Of a stretch of DNA of 11,185 nt, positions 7,120 to 11,185 are shown piece by piece. Position 1 is the stretch's first letter; each line of letters starts with the position of its first letter. Under the pieces are notes generated by a model, which had not been told where the DNA came from, did not search any database, and saw only the letters and a list, made by a program, of their open reading frames with translations. Source of the DNA: Pseudonocardiales bacterium (GTDB lineage: Bacteria; Actinomycetota; Actinomycetes; Mycobacteriales; Pseudonocardiaceae); NCBI GenBank assembly GCA_025465385.1, contig JAODNG010000397.1, positions 1 through 11,185 on the forward strand, read 5' to 3'. Position numbers and translations under genes: made by a program.

Positions 7120-7817
7120 TGGGCACCGAGCTGGACACGCTAGACGATGAGATCACCCGGTGCCGGGCCTGCCCGCGGCTGGTGGCCTGGCGGGAGCAAG
7201 TCGCCGCCGACAAGCGCGCCGCCTACCGTGATGAGACCTACTGGGGGCGTCCGGTTCCAGGCTTCGGACCACCCGACGCTGCGCTGGCCATCGTCGGTCT
7301 CGCGCCGGCTGCACACGGCGGCAACCGGACCGGCCGGATCTTCACCGGCGACCGCTCCGGTGATGTGCTCTACGCCGCGCTGCACGCGGTGGGCCTGGCT
7401 AACCAGCCGATCGCGACCCACCGCGGTGACGGACTGACGCTGCACCGCACCAGGATCACCGCCCCGGTACGGTGCGCACCCCCGGCCAACAAACCCACCC
7501 CCACCGAGCGCAATACCTGCCGCCCGTGGCTGATCAGAGAGCTGCAGCTGCTGCGCCCGACGTTGCGCGCGGTGGTCGTGCTCGGCGCCTTCGGCTGGCA
7601 GGCACTCTTGCCCGCGCTGAGCGCCGTCGGCTGGCCGGTACCCACCCCGCGGCCCCATTTCGGGCACGGCACCGAGGTCGCCCTGGACGGGCTGCACCTG
7701 CTCGGCTGCTACCACGTCAGCCAGCAGAACACCTTCACCGGTCGGCTCACCCCGGCCATGCTGGTCGACGTGCTGCGCCGGGCGATCGACCTAGCCGGGA
7801 TCGCAGCCCCTGCTTGA
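7119..7817 (+). CDS. udgB: Family 5 uracil-DNA glycosylase (UdgB type)
   Basis: This 232-residue DNA-repair enzyme removes uracil, and in studied relatives also hypoxanthine and other deaminated bases, from DNA. Four cysteines suited to an Fe-S cluster are present: C15 and C18 (CRAC) and C119 and C134. Motif A, GLAPAAHGGNRTGRIFTGD (60-78), is the family 5 form, which has AAH where families 1 and 4 have an acidic catalytic residue. The second active-site motif is HVSQQNT at 199-205; most relatives have HPS at this place, so Val replaces Pro. The gene overlaps ppx by one base and closes the eno operon. Family and specificity follow from motifs, not from experiment. Confidence 0.92.
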   Translation: MGTELDTLDDEITRCRACPRLVAWREQVAADKRAAYRDETYWGRPVPGFGPPDAALAIVGLAPAAHGGNRTGRIFTGDRSGDVLYAALHAVGLANQPIATHRGDGLTLHRTRITAPVRCAPPANKPTPTERNTCRPWLIRELQLLRPTLRAVVVLGAFGWQALLPALSAVGWPVPTPRPHFGHGTEVALDGLHLLGCYHVSQQNTFTGRLTPAMLVDVLRRAIDLAGIAAPA

Positions 7818-7871
7818 TCGCCTATGGCAGCCGCGCCGCGTGGCACCCGAACAGCCCTCCGCTGGGAGCCT

Positions 7872-8000
7872 TCAATGAGCGCGGAGCTGACAACGTGCGT
7901 GTCGTCGGAAGTGCCGCCCGAGGTGAAGACACCGACAGCAGGGACATCGACCTGGACCTCTCAATGTTGATTCCCGGCCGTGACCGTCGGTGCATACGCG
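7872..8000 (+). pseudogene. Remnant of a minimal nucleotidyltransferase (MNT/MntA-like)
   Basis: In the frame that includes GTG 7895, the sequence reads NVRVVGSAARGEDTDS and then RDIDLDLS, the core GSxxRG...DxD motif of minimal nucleotidyltransferases of the pol-beta fold, including MntA of MNT-HEPN toxin-antitoxin pairs. A normal domain is about 100 residues. Here the part after DIDLDL loses similarity, the frame runs on into the tRNA without a proper end, and no good start or ribosome binding site exists. I therefore call it a degraded fragment. Its partner (HEPN) is absent. Remnants like this beside a tRNA are common at integration hot spots, so it may be left over from an earlier insertion. 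The limits given are approximate. Confidence 0.55.
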
Positions 8001-8056
8001 GCCTCGGCTCAGAAGGGCTCCCGCTGCTCGATGAACAGCGTCGACAGATCGGGTTC

Positions 8057-8087
8057 TTGATCCGCCCCCAGGCGGCACGGTTACCCT
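8057..8087 (+). promoter_or_regulatory. Possible tRNA promoter
   Basis: TTGATC (8057-8062) and TACCCT (8082-8087) resemble -35 and -10 boxes. The -10 box ends 8 bp before the first tRNA base, the right distance for transcription to start at the tRNA. The 19-bp spacing is slightly long. A perfect inverted repeat, CCGCC-CCCA-GGCGG (8062-8075), occupies the spacer and could be an operator. Confidence 0.4.
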
Positions 8088-8095
8088 TGGCGAAC

Positions 8096-8169
8096 GCCCC
8101 CGTAGCCCAACCGGCAGAGGCAGGTCCCTTAAAAGGGCCGCAGTGTGGGTTCGAATCCCACCGGGGGCA
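8096..8169 (+). tRNA. tRNA with UAA anticodon (tRNA-Leu by anticodon), short variable loop
   Basis: The cloverleaf is complete. The acceptor stem is GCCCCCG (8096-8102) with CGGGGGC (8162-8168). The D-arm spans 8105-8121 with G18-G19 present. The anticodon stem is GGTCC/GGGCC with one G-U pair, and the loop is CTTAAAA, giving U33 and anticodon TAA at 8130-8132. The T-arm is GTGGG-TTCGAAT-CCCAC (8145-8161), and the discriminator is A8169. The 3' CCA is not encoded (CCC follows). By anticodon it reads UUA (Leu), but the variable region is only GCAGT (8140-8144), class I, whereas bacterial leucine tRNAs normally carry a long class II arm. The body resembles tRNA-Lys more than bldA-type tRNA-Leu. 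The charging amino acid is therefore uncertain. It is also the apparent insertion site of the element to its right. Confidence 0.93.
8145..8169. other. Probable attachment site (att) at the tRNA 3' end
   Basis: The integrase gene ends 140 bp to the right and the rest of the element follows, the usual layout for elements that recombine into the 3' half of a tRNA gene and restore it. The crossover copy at the other end lies outside the window, so the true extent of the identity segment is unknown. The limits given are the T-arm, 3' acceptor strand and discriminator. Confidence 0.4.
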
Positions 8170-8191
8170 CCCATATCTACCACTCCGAATG

Positions 8192-8222
8192 CCCTGTGGC
8201 CTGGTTGAATGAGGTCACAGGG
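8192..8222. terminator. Stem-loop between tRNA and integrase, possible bidirectional terminator
   Basis: CCCTGTGGCCT (8192-8202) and AGGTCACAGGG (8212-8222) form an 11-bp stem with one G-U pair around a 9-nt loop. It lies 22 bp after the tRNA and about 90 bp after the integrase stop on the other strand, so it could end both transcripts. No T-run follows. It could also be an integrase or Xis binding palindrome near att. Confidence 0.5.
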
Positions 8223-8310
8223 TCCTCGGGGGGTATCCGGCTGTGTCCAGCAAAATCCGGTACTCAACGGCTGGCCGTGCCCTATACGTGCCCACGTTGT
8301 GCACCGCGGG

Positions 8311-9678
8311 CTACGTCTCGTGCAGCGTGGCCTCGATCCGCTTCCTCGCCAGCTCCTCCTGCCCTGCGAGGCACTTCGCGTAGGTCTGGAGCAGGACCGC
8401 GACGCTGTGCCCTGCCCACTCAGCAACCTGGGTAGGCGGTACCCCCGCGTTCAGCCACGTGGACACCGCGGCGTGGCGGAGGTCGTAGGGCCGGCGTGCG
8501 AGCGGTGAGGCGTATTCCTCGGCGGTGAGCGCCGCATGGCGAGCTTTTCGCCACACCCGGTGATAAGTGCTTTCTTCCAACTCGCGCCCGCTACGGACTC
8601 CCCGAAATAGTCGGCCCTCGGAGTCAGTCCCATGTCTGCTTAGGTGGTCATGGAGTAGTTGGGTAAGGTCGGGAGGGCAGGGAGCGGAGCGGGTGTCACC
8701 TTTTGCGCGGTGTTTGAGCTGTCGCTGTTCTCGACGGGTACCGCTGTCCGACCATGCCGTCCCGACCGAGGGGCAGGACTGGTCAAACATCAGCTCTCCC
8801 CAGCCCACGTCGGGAAGCAAAAGGTTCGTTTTCCTGAGATTGAGCGCTTCTCCCGGCCGAAGTGCGGAGTAATACATGACTGCGAAGAACGCGACTAATC
8901 CGGCACCACTTGGTCCCTGGTCATGCACAGATTCAAGCAGTGCTCGCGCCTGTGTCGGATTGACCACCACCCTCTTATTGACAGTCTTAACGGTTCTGGG
9001 TGCGGTCCAGGACAGCGAGGTGGCAGGATTGCTAAGTAAAAGCTTCCGTTCAACGGCTTGACCTAGCGCATTGACAATCACGCCTCGCCTCCGCTGAATA
9101 GTGCTAGCTGCCGCGGGCTTTCCATCGCTTGTTCTCGTCAAGGCGTCCATTATCCGACGAGTGATCTCCGCTTCTGCCAGATCGCCTACGGGATGGGTAT
9201 TACGTGACAACCAGTCGAGTGCCTGACGTATATCAGCAGGTGCCGTCATAGTCGACCTGGTACGAGTATTGAATGCCCACGATACCAGAGCTGTCCGCAA
9301 CAGACTGGTCTCGGGTCGACCACGTGCACCAGTGAGTAGCACGAGCGTTGCCGTAGCCAGCGCTTGCGCCGTGTTCCTTCGAGAGTTCCCGGCGAGCAAC
9401 GACCATTTGCTATCTACGTACTGACAGGCAAAATCGAACCAGCTCATCTCGCTCTCACGTCGCACTATCGATATTGGCAACCCGGTCTCGACTGCGAATG
9501 CCTCCCCCTTGCGCTGCGCCGAGACGAGCTCAGAGCGGAAACTGTCAGCGAGCGCCTTCGTGCGAAAAGATTTCTTACGGCGTTGTCCGGCAACTGCCCA
9601 CCGTACCTTATGAGTGGTTCCGCGGGGACCGCTGTATTGCTCAGTTTTCCAGATCCGGACGTCGTAGCTGCAATTCAT
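8311..9678 (-). CDS. int: Tyrosine-type site-specific integrase (complete)
   Basis: The integrase has 455 residues and recombines the element with the tRNA site. The N-terminal region (YDVRIWKTEQY, HKVRWAVAGQRRKKSFRTKALADSFRSELV) is the arm/SAM-like part typical of a common actinomycete family. The catalytic domain has Arg274 (SALRPGE), a probable Lys322 or Lys326, box II YDLRH with Tyr398 in place of the usual His and Arg401, His424 (WAGHSV), and the nucleophile Tyr433 (LLQTYAKC). All are present, so it should be active. The start ATG (9678-9676) overlaps the stop of the upstream HTH gene as TGATG; an in-frame start at 9762 would add 28 residues overlapping that gene. Lower G+C and at least two TTA codons (residues 214 and 261) set it apart from the rest of the element. 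Confidence 0.93.
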   Translation of the reverse strand: MNCSYDVRIWKTEQYSGPRGTTHKVRWAVAGQRRKKSFRTKALADSFRSELVSAQRKGEAFAVETGLPISIVRRESEMSWFDFACQYVDSKWSLLAGNSRRNTAQALATATLVLLTGARGRPETSLLRTALVSWAFNTRTRSTMTAPADIRQALDWLSRNTHPVGDLAEAEITRRIMDALTRTSDGKPAAASTIQRRRGVIVNALGQAVERKLLLSNPATSLSWTAPRTVKTVNKRVVVNPTQARALLESVHDQGPSGAGLVAFFAVMYYSALRPGEALNLRKTNLLLPDVGWGELMFDQSCPSVGTAWSDSGTRREQRQLKHRAKGDTRSAPCPPDLTQLLHDHLSRHGTDSEGRLFRGVRSGRELEESTYHRVWRKARHAALTAEEYASPLARRPYDLRHAAVSTWLNAGVPPTQVAEWAGHSVAVLLQTYAKCLAGQEELARKRIEATLHET

Positions 9679-9911
9679 CAGGCGGCCTCTTCTAGGGTGG
9701 TCAGCCAGCGTTCGTACTCGGCGCGGTTGATGCGAATATCTCCGTTCGGGAGTTTGATGCAACGCGGGCCTCGGCCCTTAGCTCGCCATTCGTAGAAGGT
9801 GGAGCGTGAGACCGCCAGGTCTGCGCAAATATCTGCAATGGTCAGCCGGGTACGTGGACTGCCTCCTTTGCCGATCCGGAGGGCGCTGGGCTGCGTGGCG
9901 TGGGTGCTCAC
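9678..9911 (-). CDS. Second excisionase-like HTH (HTH_17) protein
   Basis: This 77-residue protein has a winged helix-turn-helix of the MerR/AlpA/Xis type: RLTIADICADLAVSRSTFYEWRAKG (about 22-46), then the wing CIKLPNGDIRINRAEYERWL. Such proteins bend DNA at att sites to favour excision, or regulate the integrase. GTG 9911 has AGGAGG 9 bp upstream. The gene overlaps the preceding 62-residue frame as GTGA and the following integrase as TGATG, so it belongs with that integrase as a unit. With the xis further upstream, the element carries two such proteins. Confidence 0.85.
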   Translation of the reverse strand: MSTHATQPSALRIGKGGSPRTRLTIADICADLAVSRSTFYEWRAKGRGPRCIKLPNGDIRINRAEYERWLTTLEEAA

Positions 9912-10096
9912 GGTCGCGGTCCTCCTGTGGTGGGGTTGGTGGTCTCGGTAGCTGCGGTAACCCCGCGGCTCAGGGGGGTTACCGTTGTGGCAAAACCGCC
10001 CTTGGCTACTTGACGACGCTTGCCGGTCAGCGGGTCGGCGTCACCCTCAAAGAAATAGCGGTAGGTCTTTCCGCGCCGCTGAACATGGCCCTTCAC
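9908..10096 (-). pseudogene. N-terminal fragment of another tyrosine integrase (62 residues)
   Basis: The first 38 or so residues, MKGHVQRRGKTYRYFFEGD and then DPLTGKRRQVAKGGFAT, match the N-terminal arm-type DNA-binding segment of many actinomycete tyrosine integrases. In those proteins it continues into KREAEAAL-like sequence and about 350 more residues. Here similarity stops after GGFAT, and a Thr/Pro-rich tail of about 24 residues follows. The start GTG (10096-10094) overlaps the stop of the upstream xis as GTGA, as an integrase start would, and the stop overlaps the next gene's start as GTGA too. I read it as the stump of the original integrase, replaced by the downstream xis-int pair. 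Because the frame stayed open and coupled, a small DNA-binding protein could still be made. The family assignment is by motif recognition. Confidence 0.65.
9955..9984. repeat. Perfect 10-bp inverted repeat at the integrase-fragment junction
   Basis: CGGTAACCCC (9955-9964) and GGGGTTACCG (9975-9984) are exact reverse complements around a 10-bp spacer. The repeat starts within about 5 bp of the point where similarity to integrases ends, and about 30 bp upstream of the next gene's ribosome binding site. It may be a terminator or attenuator, a regulator binding site, or a mark of the recombination that joined the two cassettes. Confidence 0.75.
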
Positions 10097-10347
10097 GCCG
10101 CCTCCAGAAGGTCGCGAAGTCGGTCCCGAACGATGAAGACGTGGCCACCGAGCCGCTTGACCGGCAACTCGCCGGACTCGGCGTATCGATAGGCCGAGGC
10201 ACGACTGATGCCGAGCAGTTCCACAGCTCGGGCCGCTGGAGTGAGGACGGGTAACCCGTCGAAGTCGGTCATACCGCGCTTCCCTCCGTTCGAATCAGAG
10301 CGCGTCAGACCCTTGCCGGGGGGCGATAGCGGGGTCACGTTGTCCAT
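10093..10347 (-). CDS. xis: Excisionase (Xis), HTH_17/AlpA-like
   Basis: This 84-residue protein has a conserved HTH_17 domain at about 33-84: LTPAARAVELLGISRASAYRY, then ESGELPVKRLGGHVFIVRDRL. Such proteins direct the integrase toward excision and may regulate replication genes. Two starts in the same frame both look good. ATG 10347 has GGAGGG about 6 bp upstream; ATG 10272 has GGAGGG 9 bp upstream and gives a 59-residue protein, nearer the usual Xis size. I list the longer form; the extra 25 residues are polar and unlike the family. The gene begins 21 bp after the repSA stop and overlaps the integrase fragment as GTGA, the classic xis-int arrangement. Confidence 0.85.
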   Translation of the reverse strand: MDNVTPLSPPGKGLTRSDSNGGKRGMTDFDGLPVLTPAARAVELLGISRASAYRYAESGELPVKRLGGHVFIVRDRLRDLLEAA

Positions 10348-10368
10348 GGCTGTCCCTCCCTGTCGCAC

Positions 10369-11185
10369 TCACGCGGCTTGGTCGCTGGTTGCGGAACGGT
10401 TACCGGGTGGCGGGCCGTTCGCGGCCAATTGGGCGGCGGTGTATTCGGCTTTCCATCGCTGTCGTTCGGCGACGGCGTGCAGGAGCAGGACGGGTCGGGG
10501 TGGCACGTCAGGGTCGGAGGGTGCGGGCCGTTCCCATCTGTACGGCCCGCCGTCGGGGCCGTGTGTGGGCTGGATACCGGCGGTTTCGAGGAGTTGCCGA
10601 ACGAAGGCGCCGCGTTCGGCGCTGTGGTCATCCAGGCTCTTGTTGGACCACTTGCGGGACACGAGGACGCGACGGCCGGCGATACCCAGGTGTTCGGGCT
10701 GGTGGGCCTTGCCTTTGCACCGCCCCGGTGTCATGGAGTGGCGGGCGCCGCGGGGTTGGATTCCGTAGAGCAACCACACCGGACACCGCGATGAGCACGG
10801 CGTGATGCTCAGTTCGGCGTGCAGTCGCCGGGCGTGGTCGCGCTGCGCGTTGGTGGCGTGCTCGTCGAGCCCAGCGGCTTGCCCGACGCTTTTGGTCAGG
10901 TATTTCGTGAGGTAGCCGACGTGGCGACCGGCTTCCTCGGTGCCACCTAGGATGCCCTTGACATGTACCTGCGCCCCGAACCGGACGACGTGTGCAGGTT
11001 CGGTCAGCCCCTCACCCGCCTGATCCCAGGTCGGCAACGGTGCCCCGGTGTCGGGGTCAGCGAACGTTTTCGCGCGGGTATCCCACACCGGCAGCCGGTC
11101 CTCGCCATAGAGGAGTTCGTCATGGGCCGGCCACCACACTTGGTGGTAGGTCGCGGCGGTAATTGCCCGTAGTTCGGTGCGGGGG
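10369..11185 (-). CDS. RepSA-type replication initiator, C-terminal part (5' end beyond window)
   Basis: The frame is open to the right edge, so only the last 271 or so residues are visible. PRTELRAITAATYHQVWWPAHDELLYG, followed by DRLPVWD, PAHVVRFGAQVHVKGIL, VGYLTKYLTKSVGQ and HLGIAGRRVLVSRKWSNKSL, identifies the RepSA family of pSAM2-type elements, which start rolling-circle replication of the excised circle. The YLTKYLTK segment resembles the YxxKY motif of rolling-circle initiators and is the likely site of the nicking Tyr (inference). Cysteines in the CSSRCPVWLLYG region may bind metal. The stop is followed directly by the xis leader. The C-terminal 60 residues are Pro/Ala-rich. A GTG at 11139 is not the true start because family-conserved sequence continues upstream of it. 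Confidence 0.9.
   Translation of the reverse strand, partial: PRTELRAITAATYHQVWWPAHDELLYGEDRLPVWDTRAKTFADPDTGAPLPTWDQAGEGLTEPAHVVRFGAQVHVKGILGGTEEAGRHVGYLTKYLTKSVGQAAGLDEHATNAQRDHARRLHAELSITPCSSRCPVWLLYGIQPRGARHSMTPGRCKGKAHQPEHLGIAGRRVLVSRKWSNKSLDDHSAERGAFVRQLLETAGIQPTHGPDGGPYRWERPAPSDPDVPPRPVLLLHAVAERQRWKAEYTAAQLAANGPPPGNRSATSDQAA

Larger units (their letters stand above)
8170..11185 (-). mobile_element. Actinomycete integrative and conjugative element (AICE, pSAM2 type), partial
   Basis: All genes right of the tRNA are on the minus strand in the order repSA, xis, integrase fragment, second xis-like gene, integrase. The rep-xis-int module next to a tRNA is the signature of AICEs, which excise, replicate and transfer as circles. 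Transfer (FtsK/SpoIIIE-type Tra) and maintenance genes would lie beyond the right edge and are not seen, so a non-conjugative relative is possible. The integrase part is poorer in G+C than its surroundings: 57% in 9361-9420 against 67% in 10561-10620 and 72% in eno at 4381-4440 (hand counts of single lines). This suggests a mosaic origin. Confidence 0.75.

Noticed and set aside
8096..8169. Reading the anticodon as AAA (Phe) by shifting the loop
   Set aside because: The shifted loop would break the anticodon stem; the stem 8123-8127/8135-8139 fixes TAA at 8130-8132.
7818..8212. Open plus-strand frame running from the udgB end through the tRNA
   Set aside because: It crosses the tRNA gene and shows recognisable protein only at the nucleotidyltransferase fragment.
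9679..9762. Longer integrase start at 9762
   Set aside because: It lies inside the HTH gene; ATG 9678 overlaps that gene's stop and fits the family N-terminus.
10288..10296. GTTCGAATC match to the tRNA T-loop, a possible second att copy
   Set aside because: Only 9 bp, with no match in the flanking tRNA sequence; most likely chance.
8170..11185. CRISPR array or defence island
   Set aside because: No regularly spaced repeats and no Cas or other defence protein is visible; all genes fit a rep-xis-int element.

Overview
The window is a piece of a high-G+C actinomycete chromosome. A housekeeping cluster (about 390-8170) ends in a tRNA gene, and an integrated mobile element starts right behind that tRNA (about 8170 to the right edge, all genes on the minus strand). 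The order mazG, LpqU-like lytic transglycosylase, eno, ftsB/divIC, DUF501, ppx matches the mazG-lpqU-eno region of mycobacteria and relatives, so the phylum is secure. Frequent GTG starts, GTGA overlaps and the type of element suggest a mycelial actinomycete such as a member of the Pseudonocardiaceae, but the family is inference.

Left part. A 44-residue reading frame (5-139) has a textbook signal peptide but only a 16-residue mature part with two cysteines. It is followed by about 270 bp that look decayed. Next comes a SurA-N-type lipoprotein whose stop overlaps the start of mazG (GTGA), then a membrane-anchored lytic transglycosylase. That gene converges, 3 bp apart, on a small minus-strand TPR protein. 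The TPR gene and eno are divergent. From eno the genes run tightly packed: eno, ftsB, DUF501, a ppx/gppA phosphatase, and a family 5 uracil-DNA glycosylase (udgB) that overlaps ppx by one base. A perfect 15-bp inverted repeat spans the end of DUF501 and encodes that protein's last 16 residues as well as its stop codon.

Boundary. Between udgB and the tRNA lies a broken minimal nucleotidyltransferase (GSxxRG...DxD), a remnant of the MNT kind found in toxin-antitoxin pairs. The tRNA (8096-8169) folds well, has anticodon UAA, and has a 5-nt variable loop. Leucine tRNAs are normally class II with a long variable arm, so this is the most interesting single object here. TTA codons, which such a tRNA would read, occur in the surA-like, eno, ppx and integrase genes.

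Mobile element. Reading leftward from the right edge: a partial RepSA-type replication initiator, a first excisionase, a 62-residue ORF that is only the N-terminal arm-binding segment of a tyrosine integrase, a second excisionase-like HTH protein, and a complete tyrosine integrase ending 140 bp from the tRNA. This is the rep-xis-int core of an actinomycete integrative and conjugative element (AICE, pSAM2 type) in a tRNA gene. It appears chimeric: the original integrase seems to have been cut after about 38 codons and replaced by a second xis-int cassette, with a perfect 10-bp inverted repeat at the junction. The genes remain stop/start coupled through the junction. The other end of the element is outside the window.
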